The notes: generated by a model not told the origin, from the sequence alone. 64,000 nucleotides of DNA from an uncultured Caryophanales bacterium (GCA_949948745.1 CATLHA010000007.1:1-64000); one strand, 5' to 3'. Numbered from the stretch's first letter, positions 30,649-41,929 are shown. Translations and numbers: made by a program.

Positions 30649-32147
30649 TTATCTTGTCTTTATATATTGTTTATTTGTATTAAAATATTTTTTAAAATCT
30701 TCTGTTTTTTGATTTTTTAAGGAGTTTGGTTCTAATATTATTCTCATATATTGTTCTGGTAAAGAAGAATTGTCTTCCATGGAAATATTATTTACATTGA
30801 TTCCCCATTTTTCTTCAAAATATGGATTCATTGTTCTTAATAATTTTTCATATTTTTTATTTAAATTTTTGATAACTAATTCATTATATTTACCATTACA
30901 TAATGTATTTGACATCGCAATTAATTGTAACTCTGTAAACCATCCATCTAATGATTCCATATTGTGGTATACTTCTTTTAATAATTCTGTATCTGGAATA
31001 ATTTCTCTTAATCTTTCATTGATAATTCTGATATCTCTTTTAGAATAGGACTCTAAAACTGCATCTTCTCCTACTAATTCCGAAAGAAGTCTAATAAAGA
31101 CACTTGCTTGATAATAATCATTCGTTGAAGATTTTTCGCTATTTTCATTAAATTCATCTGTTAAACAAACTGTCATTCCCTCATTTAAAAAGTTATATGG
31201 AAATTCTCCTGTTAAATGGATTTTTTCATGATATTCTGTTTTTTCTTCTGTATTAGTATCTAAAGTTATCTTTTTATTATATGTTTCTAATCCAATGATT
31301 TCTTTACAATAATCTAGAATGTTTGAATTTTTCACTTGTCCTACTACAATACCACTTATGTTTTCTCTACTTATTTCAAGATTTGCATATATTTTATTCA
31401 AATATTCATAGTCTAAATATGGATTTTCTAGATAATAACTATGTAAATTTTGGAAACTTCTTATTTCTTCTTCTGTTAAATTTTCATTATTTTCTAAAGT
31501 ATTTGTTAATAAACCTATTTTTTCTTCTGGATACTCTAGAGAATTAAATATTGAATTTTCGTCTTCTATCGTATTTTCTATTCTATTTTCACGAAAGAAT
31601 TCTTCTCTTTTTACACTATATAATGACGTTAAAGAAAGAACAAAAGAACATAAAAGTGCTTGTAGTGTATAGGCTAATTTCATATAATTGGGAAACATTT
31701 TTTGAATTAATTTTTTTACTTTTAAAAATTCAGCAGCTCCTATGATTGGTGTCAAGGTACTATAAATATAAAAAAATATATCTTTAGAAAAAAGAATAGA
31801 ATTAGAACCCACAATAAATATTAATACATTTATTCCTAAAATTCTTAAAGTATCTAATATTCCGCTTTGTATTTCTTTTCGTACTATATTTTTTAATTTT
31901 TTATTCTTTTTTAATTGTTTTCTAGTAATAAAATGAATTTTTACATTTGGATTTTCTTTTTGACATGATTTTAAATATTGTTCAAATTTCTTTTTGTTCT
32001 CTACATTAGCAAACCAATCAGATTTATATGATTTAATATTATTTTTTATTTTTCCTCGTTTTGTTTTTTTGTTTGAAATACAAATTCTATTTGTTCTCGA
32101 TTAGTAACGATGTAAATTTCTTCTATCATTTCTTTTGATTTTTTCAT
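30649..32147 (-). pseudogene. HExxH-containing membrane protein split by a -1 frame change (pseudogene or programmed frameshift)
   Basis: N-terminal frame from ATG at 32147 (MKKSKEMIEEIYIVTNREQIEFVFQTKK...) hits TAA shortly after CAAACAAAAAAACAAAACGAGG; the -1 frame continues without a stop (KTKRGKIKNNIKSYKSDWFANVENKKKFEQY...) into the tracked ORF 30649-31812 with YHEKIHLTGEFPYNFLNEGMT. Confidence 0.65.
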
Positions 32148-32286
32148 TTAATCACATCACCGCCAACTCCCTTAAATTTGGGCATATTATACCACAAATT
32201 TATAATTTTGTCAATGATTTCACAATTTAGGATTGTGTATATTTTTTTTCTTTTTATCCACACTATCAATAAAAGGAGAGTTTAAA

Positions 32287-32724
32287 ATGAAAGAAAATTA
32301 TGAATTATTAGAACATATTTATCAAGATAGTGAAATGGCTTGTTATACGATTTCACAGGTATTAAATGATTTAAAAGAAAAAGATAATAAAATCAAACGT
32401 ATTTTAGAAGATATTTTAAAAGAGTATGAATCATTTCAAGAAAAGTCATTAAAGAAATTAGAATCTCATGATCAGGAAGTAAAAGAAAAAGGGAAATTCA
32501 GTAAAATGATGGCTGGAATGGGAATTGATAAAGAAGTGAAAAACGATAATAGTGATGCCAGTATTGCCGATATGCTAATTCAAGGAATCTCTATGGGAAG
32601 TATTGATACTGAAAAGAAGATAAAATCCTATGACAAAGATGTAGATAAAGAACAATTATCTTTCGCTAAAGACTTTTTAAAATTCCAGGAAAAAGCAATT
32701 GATCAATTAAAAAAATATCTTTAG
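32287..32724 (+). CDS. Hypothetical helical protein
   Basis: Start MKENYELLEHIYQDSEMACY preceded by AAAAGGAGAG; predicted alpha-helical. Confidence 0.6.
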   Translation: MKENYELLEHIYQDSEMACYTISQVLNDLKEKDNKIKRILEDILKEYESFQEKSLKKLESHDQEVKEKGKFSKMMAGMGIDKEVKNDNSDASIADMLIQGISMGSIDTEKKIKSYDKDVDKEQLSFAKDFLKFQEKAIDQLKKYL

Positions 32725-32734
32725 AGTTTAAAGA

Positions 32735-32768
32735 TATTTTAAGGAACTACATAATGTAGTTTTTTTTA
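32735..32768. terminator. Rho-independent terminator
   Basis: aaggaactacataatgtagttttttttatt. Confidence 0.7.
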
Positions 32769-33383
32769 TTTTATTTTCTCATACTGACTGATAACCCAAT
32801 CATAATTTTCTAATTTTAAAGATGTTTTACAATAATTACAAATTCCAGTTAATGGATCTATATTAGCACCACATTTTTCGCATTGATGCATTATAATCTC
32901 TAGCATATTATTTGTTTTTATATCTGTTTTTCTCATGATTTTAATTTTTAATTGTTCTTTATTTGAAGCAATTTTTTCCTCTTTTATCACTTGATATAAA
33001 TCAGCATCAATTTGGATATCGATATAATCTATTCCATTACTAGTATTAAAATCTATTAATGCACATTTTGTAATTTTACAACATATTACATTTTTATAAT
33101 CTTCTATGAGTTTAATTTTATCCTGCTCTGGAATTTGAATGATTGTACCTAGATTTTCTATCTTGTTTGCATAGTGGACAATATCTAATTTTGTTTGAAT
33201 ATTTCCCATCAGAAGTTCTTCTGAAAAAAGAGTATCTTTTTTTTGTAAATGTTCAACTACTCTACTAGAAGAAATGCTTGTTTTCATTCCTTTTTTTATG
33301 GCATAAGCCGCTATTAAAAAACTAATACCAATGAATATCAAATTGAATGAGATAACTCCTAATAACAACATAACTGCACTCAC
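32766..33383 (-). CDS. Membrane protein with C-terminal zinc ribbon (LemA-like middle is only possible)
   Basis: N-terminal hydrophobic segment; C-terminal CEKCGANIDPLTGICNYCKTSL. Confidence 0.5.
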   Translation of the reverse strand: MSAVMLLLGVISFNLIFIGISFLIAAYAIKKGMKTSISSSRVVEHLQKKDTLFSEELLMGNIQTKLDIVHYANKIENLGTIIQIPEQDKIKLIEDYKNVICCKITKCALIDFNTSNGIDYIDIQIDADLYQVIKEEKIASNKEQLKIKIMRKTDIKTNNMLEIIMHQCEKCGANIDPLTGICNYCKTSLKLENYDWVISQYEKIK

Positions 33384-33458
33384 TACAATTGGAACCTTAG
33401 AAAATCCATTTCTAGCGCTTAATTTTTTTCCTCCAAAAACCGTATTTACTTTTCCTTT

Positions 33459-34025
33459 TTAATCTTCTATTGTAAATTTACTTTTACAATATTTACAGCC
33501 ACCTATTAATTCATCAATTCTAGAAATATTTCCACAATTTGGACAAGTACATTCTTGTTCATTTGCAAAAATGGAAGAAAGAATAAAATATTTTTTATAA
33601 GAGTCTTCCTTGATTTTATAAATACACTTATTATTTTTATTGTATTTAATTTGACATTGATTGTTTTGATTACTAACCGTACATAATAGGTTTTTACCAT
33701 CTTTATAATACATTGTACTTACTTTATTTTTTTCATTTTTATATACCATATCTTGATATATTATTTCTTTTTCTAATTTGAGTTTCTCTAGTCTATCTTT
33801 TTCTAGTTTCATGCTGTTTAACATCATTTGAGTAACAGTTTTTAGATAACTATTTGTATTGGGATTTAAGAAATAATCATGAACTTCTTTTTTATAGTTA
33901 TTACAAATGTGAATATTTTTCTCATCATAAATCTTATTTTCTTGTGTAACTTGTAGATTTGTAAATATCTTTTTTAGATTGTTCTTGGTTCTTCTTGCAT
34001 CCTCTTCTATACTATATTTTTCCAT
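33459..34025 (-). CDS. Hypothetical zinc-ribbon protein
   Basis: C-terminal CTCPNCGNISRIDELIGGCKYCKSKFTIED. Confidence 0.5.
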   Translation of the reverse strand: MEKYSIEEDARRTKNNLKKIFTNLQVTQENKIYDEKNIHICNNYKKEVHDYFLNPNTNSYLKTVTQMMLNSMKLEKDRLEKLKLEKEIIYQDMVYKNEKNKVSTMYYKDGKNLLCTVSNQNNQCQIKYNKNNKCIYKIKEDSYKKYFILSSIFANEQECTCPNCGNISRIDELIGGCKYCKSKFTIED

Positions 34026-34045
34026 ATACGCTTTTTAATTTCCTT

Positions 34046-35572
34046 CTATGAATAACTTCTTGATTCTAAACTCATCGCATCCTTATCTTGAGTACTATAT
34101 GCCTTTACAGTATTTGGGATATTAGCTTCTTTGTTTAAGTAGATTACCCCTGCCAATTGTACTTCTTCCCCTATATTACCTAAATAATTTAAAATTCTTT
34201 GTTGTTGATCTTGGTTTAAGTTTGCATTAGGTAAAATGTCTACAATGTAGTTTGTAAGATTTTGTCTAAATTCATTAGAATTTTGATTACGGAAATCATT
34301 TTTTTCTTTTGAATTTTTGCATCCATTCATTTTTAAAGAATAATTATTGATTAAATTCATAAGGGATTGATATTTACTAGAATCAACTCCCATATTTTTA
34401 AATTCTTCCGCAATAATTCCCATATTTGAAGTTGAAAATGCTTCTAACATTTTTTCTGGGGTGATTAACTCACAAAATATATTAGTCACAAATAGTTCAT
34501 CTTGATGGTCTTTATCAAAAGTAAAACCATCCATATATTCAGAGCAAATCAAAGTAGTCATTCCTTCATCAAGCATTTTATTTTCTAATTTTCCTGTATA
34601 ATGAACTAATCCACGTTCTAATGCATTATTGTAATTCATTGTAGATGTAGTATCAATTTCTATACTTGAATCGGAATCATAATTATAGTTATTGATTCCA
34701 CTTTTCTTTTCATGCTCTCTAACTATATTAAAAGATGCAAAGTCCTCATAACATTTTTCATAATTAAAATATGGATTTTCTTTGATATATTGTCTTAGAT
34801 TTTTTCCTATTTCTCTATCTGTTTCTTCTATTAATGGATTCAAATCAAATGCTTCCATTAATAGATTGACTGCAGCATCACTTGAAGTTACCATATTTTC
34901 TCCCTTAAAAGGATTTTCTAAGTCATTAACAATAATTTGATGTGGATTTAAGATATTTTCATCCATTTGATTTTCTAACTTATATTTTTGTGTTGGAAAA
35001 ACATCTAAATCAACTGAGAGGTTACCTATTCCAGTATATATATTTGCCGATAAAATCATCATACTGAGACCAAATTTTAATTTTCTTAACCACTCTGGTT
35101 CCTTTTTTTTCATACCCTTTCTCTCATTATTTGCTAATGTTGCTGCGGCTGCAAGTCCGATACCTCCTACATTAAAACACACAGGAATACTAGTTATTCC
35201 TGATTTACTTAAGAGAGTTTGTACTAAAGAAAGAAATATATATCCTGCTTCCCTTGTTTCAGAATTGTTTGCTTTCTTTTGCTCCTCTAATTCTATTACC
35301 TTATTTACATGTCTTCTTACTAGTTTGTCTTTATCAGTAATCATATAAATTTTATCTTTTTCATTTGGTTTAATATTTCTTAAAATATTTCTTGCAGTAC
35401 TTCTCATATATTTTTCCTGCTTTCTTTTTTCAGAAATATTATCGGAATCTACTGCTTCATTTAAATAATAATCTATCCTTTTATCAGTATATTCTACTAA
35501 TATTTTACTAATATATTCGTGGTTATTTTTGTCCTTATCATTAACTATATAAACATTTTTAATTTTTTCCAT
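34046..35572 (-). CDS. Paralog of the 30649-32147 protein with a degenerate HExxH site
   Basis: MEKIKNVYIVNDKDK N-terminus and ALERGLVHYTGKLENKMLDEGMTTLICSEY aligned to YHEKIHLTGEFPYNFLNEGMTVCLTDEF. The ORF-track start lies inside pflA; MEKIKN is more likely. Confidence 0.6.
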   Translation of the reverse strand: MEKIKNVYIVNDKDKNNHEYISKILVEYTDKRIDYYLNEAVDSDNISEKRKQEKYMRSTARNILRNIKPNEKDKIYMITDKDKLVRRHVNKVIELEEQKKANNSETREAGYIFLSLVQTLLSKSGITSIPVCFNVGGIGLAAAATLANNERKGMKKKEPEWLRKLKFGLSMMILSANIYTGIGNLSVDLDVFPTQKYKLENQMDENILNPHQIIVNDLENPFKGENMVTSSDAAVNLLMEAFDLNPLIEETDREIGKNLRQYIKENPYFNYEKCYEDFASFNIVREHEKKSGINNYNYDSDSSIEIDTTSTMNYNNALERGLVHYTGKLENKMLDEGMTTLICSEYMDGFTFDKDHQDELFVTNIFCELITPEKMLEAFSTSNMGIIAEEFKNMGVDSSKYQSLMNLINNYSLKMNGCKNSKEKNDFRNQNSNEFRQNLTNYIVDILPNANLNQDQQQRILNYLGNIGEEVQLAGVIYLNKEANIPNTVKAYSTQDKDAMSLESRSYS

Positions 35573-36281
35573 AATAATTCTCCATAAATTTTTGGTATAG
35601 TTTTTGGCATTTTTCTTTATCATATGCTTCCATATTTTCTAATGGATATGGAATATTTAATTTTTCATATTTTTCTTTGCCCATTGTATGATATGGTAAA
35701 AATTCTATTTTATCGATATGATTTATTTTTTTTAATATTTCATTTAACCCTTTTAAATAGTCATCATTATCCATCATTCCTGGCAAAATTACTTGTCTAA
35801 TCCAAACACTTTTACCACTTTTATTCAAAGCTTCTACAAATTCTAAGAAAGAACTCATCTCTTGACCTGTTAAATCTTTATACCCTTCTTTTGTGATATG
35901 TTTAATATCTAATAAAACTAAATCTACATAAGAAAGTAGTTCTTTATAATTTCCATTTCCTACTCCTGCCGTATCTAAAGTAATGTGAATATTTTCATTT
36001 TTTAAGATTTTACATACTTCAATCAAAAACTCACTTTGAAGAAGAGGCTCTCCTCCTGAAAAGGTGACCCCTCCATTATTTCTTCTAAAGTAAGGTTTAT
36101 TTCTAATAATTCTTTGCGCTAGTTCTTCTGGTGTATAATTTGGTTTTCCCATTTTCCACATTTCTGGATTATGGCAATATTTACATCTTAATTTACACCC
36201 TGTTAAGAAAACAACGGTACGAATTCCTGGACCATCTACTAGTCCAAAACTTTCAATTGAATCAATACTTCCAGTTTTCAT
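35559..36281 (-). CDS. pflA: Pyruvate formate-lyase activating enzyme
   Basis: VFLTGCKLRCKYCHNPEMW (radical SAM CxxxCxxC), VTFSGGEPLLQ. Confidence 0.95.
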   Translation of the reverse strand: MKTGSIDSIESFGLVDGPGIRTVVFLTGCKLRCKYCHNPEMWKMGKPNYTPEELAQRIIRNKPYFRRNNGGVTFSGGEPLLQSEFLIEVCKILKNENIHITLDTAGVGNGNYKELLSYVDLVLLDIKHITKEGYKDLTGQEMSSFLEFVEALNKSGKSVWIRQVILPGMMDNDDYLKGLNEILKKINHIDKIEFLPYHTMGKEKYEKLNIPYPLENMEAYDKEKCQKLYQKFMENYYGKN

Positions 36282-38512
36282 TATAATGACTCATGGAAAG
36301 TTCTTGAAATAACTTCTTCTTGTTGTTTTCTAGTTAAACGGTTGAAACGAACTGCATACCCAGATACACGAATTGTTAGAAGTGGATATTTTTCAGGATT
36401 GTTCATCGCATCAATTAATGTTTCTCTATTTAAAACGTTAACATTTAAGTGATGTGCTCCTTGTACAAAGTATCCATCTAATAAAGTAACTAAGTTTTCT
36501 ACTTGTTCTTCTTCACTATGACCTAGAGAATTTGGAACAATTGAGAATGTATTACTAATTCCATCTCTACAGCATTCTGCATATTTTAATTTAGCAACTG
36601 AGTTTAGGGAAGCTACTGCTCCACTAGCATCTCTTCCATGCATTGGATTTGCTCCTGGTGCGAATGGAACTCCTGCTTTTCTTCCATCTGGAGTAGCTCC
36701 TGTTTTTGAACCATAAACAACATTAGATGTAATTGTTAATACAGATAATGTTGGATGCGCATTTCTATAACATTTATGACTTGCTAGTTCTTTATAAATT
36801 TTATCTAATACTTCTTTCGCAATATCATCTACTCGGTCATCATCATTTCCATATTTAGGGAAGTCTCCTTCAATTTCAAAATCGATGGCGATTCCTTCTT
36901 CATTACGAATTGGTTTTACTTTTGCATATTTAATTGCAGATAGAGAATCAGCTACTACTGATAAGCCTGCTACTCCATATGCCATTAAACGATTTACATT
37001 TGTATCATGTAAAGCCATCTGTCCAGCTTCATAGGCATATTTATCATGCATATAATGGATAATATTCATTGCATTTGAATAGATTTCGGCAACTTTCTCT
37101 AACATTTTCCAGTAAGATGCTTTTACTTTTTCATAATCTAAAACTTCGTCTGTCATCTTTTCAAATCCTGGAACGACTAATTGATTTTTAACTTCATCTA
37201 TTCCACCATTCATAGAGTAAAGTAAAGCCTTTGCTAGGTTACAACGTGCTCCAAAAAATTGCATATCTTTCCCTTCACGCATTGCAGATACACAACATGC
37301 AATCGCATAATCATCTCCATAAATTGGACGCATTACATCGTCATTTTCATATTGGATAGAATCCGTCTTAATTGACATTTTTGCACAATATTTTTTGAAT
37401 GATTCTGGTAAGTTTTCACTCCATAATACTGTCATATTAGGCTCTGGTGCTGGGTCTAAATTTGTCAAGGTATGTAAAATACGGTAACTTGTCTTAGTAA
37501 CCATAGATTTCTTTTCTTCTTCTGTTACCCCACCGATAGAACAAGTAACCCAAGTTGGATCTCCTGAGAATAATTCATCATAGTCAGGTGTTCTTAAATG
37601 TCTTGCAATTCTTAGTTTAATTACAAATTGGTCAATTAATTCCTGAACTTCTTGTTCTGTTAAAGTACCATTTTCTAAATCTCTTTCAAAATAAATATCT
37701 AAGAAGGCATCTACTCTACCTAAGCTCATAGCGGCACCGTTATTTTCTTTGATAGCAGCTAAGTAACCGAAATATAACCATTGAACTGCTTCCTTCGCAT
37801 TAGTTGCAGGTTTTGAAATGTCATATCCATATTTAGAAGCCATTTTCTTAATTTCGTCTAATGCACGATATTGAACAGAAACATCTTCTCTTAAATGAAT
37901 TAACTCTTCATCCATTGGTCCAGTTAAATTGTCCCAATCTTTTTTCTTTTGTTCCATTAAGTAGTCAATCCCATATAAAGCAATTCTACGGTAATCTCCG
38001 ATAATTCTTCCACGTCCGTATGCATCAGGAAGTCCTGTTAATAATCCAACATGTCTTGCGATTCTAATATCTTCAGTATAGGCATCGAATACTCCTTGAT
38101 TATGAGTTTTTCTAAATTCATTAAAATATTTATCTACTGTAGGATTTAATTTATATCCATAGGCATCTAATTCCTGATATACCATACGAATTCCACCATA
38201 TGGATTTACAATTCTTTTTAAAGGTGCATCTGTTTGAAGTCCTACGATTACCTCATTCTCTTTATCGATATATCCAGCTTCGTATGCATTAATTCCAGAC
38301 ATATGATCTGTATCAATATCAAGGACATGTTTTTTTAATTCCTCTTTTAATAGTTCTTCACATTTTGACCATACTTTTCCAGTCTTTTCTGTTTTAGATG
38401 CTAAGAAACTTTCATCTCCTTCATATCCTTTATAATTTTCTTTAATGAAGTTACTTACATTAATTTCTTCACACCATTTTCCTTCTTTAAAATTTTTCCA
38501 TTCTTCTCTCAT
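36281..38512 (-). CDS. pflB: Formate C-acetyltransferase
   Basis: [19 protein letters not shown] (active-site position), [13 protein letters not shown] glycyl-radical motif, [18 protein letters not shown]. Confidence 0.97.
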   Translation of the reverse strand: MREEWKNFKEGKWCEEINVSNFIKENYKGYEGDESFLASKTEKTGKVWSKCEELLKEELKKHVLDIDTDHMSGINAYEAGYIDKENEVIVGLQTDAPLKRIVNPYGGIRMVYQELDAYGYKLNPTVDKYFNEFRKTHNQGVFDAYTEDIRIARHVGLLTGLPDAYGRGRIIGDYRRIALYGIDYLMEQKKKDWDNLTGPMDEELIHLREDVSVQYRALDEIKKMASKYGYDISKPATNAKEAVQWLYFGYLAAIKENNGAAMSLGRVDAFLDIYFERDLENGTLTEQEVQELIDQFVIKLRIARHLRTPDYDELFSGDPTWVTCSIGGVTEEEKKSMVTKTSYRILHTLTNLDPAPEPNMTVLWSENLPESFKKYCAKMSIKTDSIQYENDDVMRPIYGDDYAIACCVSAMREGKDMQFFGARCNLAKALLYSMNGGIDEVKNQLVVPGFEKMTDEVLDYEKVKASYWKMLEKVAEIYSNAMNIIHYMHDKYAYEAGQMALHDTNVNRLMAYGVAGLSVVADSLSAIKYAKVKPIRNEEGIAIDFEIEGDFPKYGNDDDRVDDIAKEVLDKIYKELASHKCYRNAHPTLSVLTITSNVVYGSKTGATPDGRKAGVPFAPGANPMHGRDASGAVASLNSVAKLKYAECCRDGISNTFSIVPNSLGHSEEEQVENLVTLLDGYFVQGAHHLNVNVLNRETLIDAMNNPEKYPLLTIRVSGYAVRFNRLTRKQQEEVISRTFHESL

Positions 38513-38711
38513 TTTATCCTCCTTTATCTCACATTAATATTATATCATTGATAGAAAAAATAAACACTATTAAGATAGCATTTGACATTTTCTTTTACTA
38601 CAAAAAATAAAAACATAAGATTTTTTCTTATGACTTATTCTTTATTTTAAACAATTACTTTTCTATTCAAATTATAGATGTAACAATCTAGTATTTTTTC
38701 TTTTGAATTAT

Positions 38712-38969
38712 CTATTTTTCATTTTTTAAATACATAATCTTTGGTGGTTCTCGGTAATTAAAATCTTTATGATAACTAGAACTTTTGATTCTCTCAATCA
38801 TCTGACATCTATTATTATATAGTTGTTCTGCCTCTTTTTCCTTTTCTCTCGATATTAATCTTTCATATCCTCGTTCTAATAAATTTTTATATTCTTCTCT
38901 GGTTAATCCTTCTTTGTATCCTTTTTCTTTGATTTCTTGTATTTGTTTTTTTACTATTTTCGCTTTCAT
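38712..38969 (-). CDS. Hypothetical small protein
   Basis: 85-aa ORF; no recognised family. Confidence 0.35.
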   Translation of the reverse strand: MKAKIVKKQIQEIKEKGYKEGLTREEYKNLLERGYERLISREKEKEAEQLYNNRCQMIERIKSSSYHKDFNYREPPKIMYLKNEK

Positions 38970-39028
38970 GGCATCTTCCTTTTTTTGGTATTATAATATT
39001 TCATTATTTTATTAGACAATATTTATTT

Positions 39029-39655
39029 TTAAAATTTTATATTTATTTTTTTAGGATCAAATGTGGAATCCATAATTTCATATTCTAAAATTCTTTTTAT
39101 ATGAAATTGTCTCATATCATCTTTTTCTTCCCAATAGGAAGAACACCACCACTCATTTTGAAACAAATACATTCCTAGAGGATAAATAATTCGAATAGAC
39201 TCTCCATGTTTTAAATTATGATATTTTATTTTTACTTTGAAATTATATTTAATAGCTTTACTAAGTGCATTGTATACTTTTAATTCTTGATTTTCATTTA
39301 TTATCTTCTTATTTTTATTCTCTATGTGAAGTAGATTACTGTTTATTTTATTTTCTAAATTTTTTAAATTTTCTTTTAACTCTATATCTTCTATATTTTG
39401 AATACTCTTCTTTATAGTAGTAATATCTATATCATTTAGATTTAGAGTTGGTATATTGATATCTTTTCTTAGAATATATCCTCCATATGGTCCTCTAATT
39501 GTATCTATATATATTCCTGCTTCTTCTAAAAATATTTTGTATTCTCGAATCATTCTCTCTGATACCTCTAAATATTTAGATAATTCTTGAATACTATATT
39601 TTCTTCCTGAATTCAAAAGTTCAACCATCATTAGTAGATTAGAAAGCTTTGACAT
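39029..39655 (-). CDS. HTH/WYL-like transcriptional regulator
   Basis: YSIQELSKYLEVSERMIREYKIFLEEAGIYIDTIRGPYGGYIL; C-terminal WYL-like YHNLKHGESIRIIYPLGMYLFQNEWWCSSY. Confidence 0.7.
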   Translation of the reverse strand: MSKLSNLLMMVELLNSGRKYSIQELSKYLEVSERMIREYKIFLEEAGIYIDTIRGPYGGYILRKDINIPTLNLNDIDITTIKKSIQNIEDIELKENLKNLENKINSNLLHIENKNKKIINENQELKVYNALSKAIKYNFKVKIKYHNLKHGESIRIIYPLGMYLFQNEWWCSSYWEEKDDMRQFHIKRILEYEIMDSTFDPKKINIKF

Positions 39656-39675
39656 AGGATATCTCCTTAACTGTA

Positions 39676-40458
39676 TTATTTATGTTCTTCATATGTTTGA
39701 ATAAAGTTTTCATATATTTTTTCATGTCCCTTTTTATTTGGATGAAAGTCAATATTATTAAAATCTTCTGAAGATAAATTATCATTGTTTATGAAAATTA
39801 CATTATTATATTTATCAGAAATTTCTTTTAGTAATTTATTTACTTCCAAAATAAATTCTTTCAAATTTTTTCTAATATATGAAATCTTAGTGGGAACAAA
39901 TAATCCAACAATATAAATTTTTATATTAGAATTAAGACTTATTAATATTTTTATATTTTTTTCTAAGTCATTTAGAATAGTTTTTATCTCAATATTTTGT
40001 AATTCATCTTTTATTCTTCCCGGTCTTAACAATTTAAAAAGACTTAATTTTTTTGATTTTAATAAATCATTTACAAAGGCTGAATATATAAAAACTGTCT
40101 CATTATTTTTTATTGAATCTACTATTATAATATTTTTATCGTTCGATTCTTCTTTATAATAATTTAAAAATCTTTTTGGCATTTCTATATAAGGATATAT
40201 TCCAGAATACTTACATTTTTTTAACATCTGATTCTGACTATTTTTTATATCAAATAAAGAGATACTCCTAGTAATTATTTTATTGATATATTGGTTATCA
40301 TTATTTGTAGACATATGAAAACAATTTATCGTTGTTACACTATATTTTTTTGATAGTTCTTCTTCTATCATTTCAAAAAATCCTTGATGAGACTTATTAT
40401 CTCTACTATAGGGAACTCCTATAGAATCAGCCGCACCTATTAAGAATATTTTTTTCAT
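39676..40458 (-). CDS. SGNH/GDSL-type hydrolase
   Basis: IFLIGAADSIGVPY, VGLFVPT, NIDFHPNKKGHEKIYENF. Confidence 0.65.
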   Translation of the reverse strand: MKKIFLIGAADSIGVPYSRDNKSHQGFFEMIEEELSKKYSVTTINCFHMSTNNDNQYINKIITRSISLFDIKNSQNQMLKKCKYSGIYPYIEMPKRFLNYYKEESNDKNIIIVDSIKNNETVFIYSAFVNDLLKSKKLSLFKLLRPGRIKDELQNIEIKTILNDLEKNIKILISLNSNIKIYIVGLFVPTKISYIRKNLKEFILEVNKLLKEISDKYNNVIFINNDNLSSEDFNNIDFHPNKKGHEKIYENFIQTYEEHK

Positions 40459-40470
40459 ATTATTTCACCT

Positions 40471-40788
40471 TTATTCAATCTTCCTTAGTCCTATTAAATC
40501 ATAACCTTTTTCTTTTATATAAAACTCTATTTCCTCTTTTTGTTCTTTTGTAAGTTCATTATAGAAAGGATGATCTTTTAAATAATCAAAATGTTTTAGA
40601 TAAACCACTCTTAATTTTCCAAAACTGGAATGATAGATTTTATTTTTTTCATATTTAAAAACTTCTTTTGAAACTCTAGTTGTATATATTATTTTATTTT
40701 CAATAAGTCTTTTTTTATAGGATTCATATTCTTCCTTAGGAAAGTCAATATAATTTTCTTTCATTTTATTTAATATTTTATTATCCAT
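40471..40788 (-). CDS. Hypothetical protein
   Basis: Short ORF starting MDNKILNKMKENYID; no recognised family. Confidence 0.4.
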   Translation of the reverse strand: MDNKILNKMKENYIDFPKEEYESYKKRLIENKIIYTTRVSKEVFKYEKNKIYHSSFGKLRVVYLKHFDYLKDHPFYNELTKEQKEEIEFYIKEKGYDLIGLRKIE

Positions 40789-40808
40789 TAAAAAATCACC
40801 CAATCCAT

Positions 40809-41336
40809 TTAATTAACAGTATTTTTAGTTTCATTTATTATTTTTTCTAATTGTTTTAATGATTTATTAATATACTTTCTATTAATACCTATAAAAGGTA
40901 TATCGTATTCTTTGATTTTATCATAAAGTTTTTCCATAAATAGGCCTCTTCTATTTTCATTTTCATGACTTGTGTATATATAATTTACACAACAAGATGG
41001 AGAATGCTCTATTCCTAAAATGGCAATTACTTTATAATTTGATTTTATGATTTTTCTTATTTGATCAGAAACATTCTCAGCTATCTATTCTCAATGATTG
41101 TTAAAATCTTTTGTATTATATTTCGTTATTCCCATAGATTCTCTAATTAGATTATCATTGTAAGTACTTTCAGCACAAGGCATTTGAACTATATTGATAT
41201 CGTTATCAAAGAGAAGATTTACAAACGACTTTATAGAGCTTTTCCATTCATATTTTACAATACCTTGTGCTTGATAAGCTTGTGCTAATAGGCAAAAAGG
41301 AACAAAAACAAAATACTTACTTCTATTATCTAGCAT
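40809..41336 (-). pseudogene. TudS/DUF523-related desulfidase-like gene with two in-frame nonsense codons
   Basis: MLDNRSKYFVFVPFCLLAQAYQAQGIVKYEW...DFNNH * E * IAENVSDQIRKIIKSNYKVIAILGIEHSPSCCVNYIYTSHENENRRGLFMEKLYDKIKEYDIPFIGINRKYINKSLKQLEK; TGA and TAG near 41080-41090, otherwise one frame to TAA at 40809-40811. Confidence 0.75.
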
Positions 41337-41386
41337 ACATAAGTTTCTCCTATCTTATAATTTTTTACTTAAAAACCCACAACTTG

Positions 41387-41929
41387 TTAATTATTATATT
41401 TTTTTATTTTTTTTACCCAGTTTGGATCATATAAGTCCTTACTAAATTCATCTTGTTCACATAATTTTTTATAAATATCAGCCATGTGATTTTTCATTGA
41501 TTCTAATGCAATAGAAAAATCTGGGTTAGTTTTTTCTTTTTGATTTTCATCTAAAAAGTCAGGTTGTTGCCAACTTCCACCCCATGTTCCCATTATTTTA
41601 ATATCTTTATCATAACCTATTTCTATTCTAATTTTCGCAAAGAATGAGGGTTGATTATTGGCATTTGTATATTTTACACATCCTTTAATACTATAATCAT
41701 CCATTTTTCTTTTAATAATAACGCCTGTTGTTTCTGGAGTTTCGAAGTAATAAGAATTATCTTTCTTTTCATTATCTCTTTCTACCAAAATTTCTTCAGG
41801 ATTACTTTCTGTTCCTATTAAAAAAGTTTTATTGCCAATAATCGCACTATGATTATCTCTTTCTTGTATTTGATAAATGTTTTTTGCTATATCTAAAATT
41901 TCAATTGCATTTTCTTCTACTGTACTCAT
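41387..41929 (-). CDS. Hypothetical protein
   Basis: 180-aa ORF; no recognised family. Confidence 0.5.
   Translation of the reverse strand: MSTVEENAIEILDIAKNIYQIQERDNHSAIIGNKTFLIGTESNPEEILVERDNEKKDNSYYFETPETTGVIIKRKMDDYSIKGCVKYTNANNQPSFFAKIRIEIGYDKDIKIMGTWGGSWQQPDFLDENQKEKTNPDFSIALESMKNHMADIYKKLCEQDEFSKDLYDPNWVKKIKKYNN

Noticed and set aside
41078-41092. Alternative genetic code (TGA=Trp) as explanation for the interrupted gene
   Set aside because: A TAG also interrupts the frame, other ORFs terminate at TGA, and Trp is encoded by TGG throughout.
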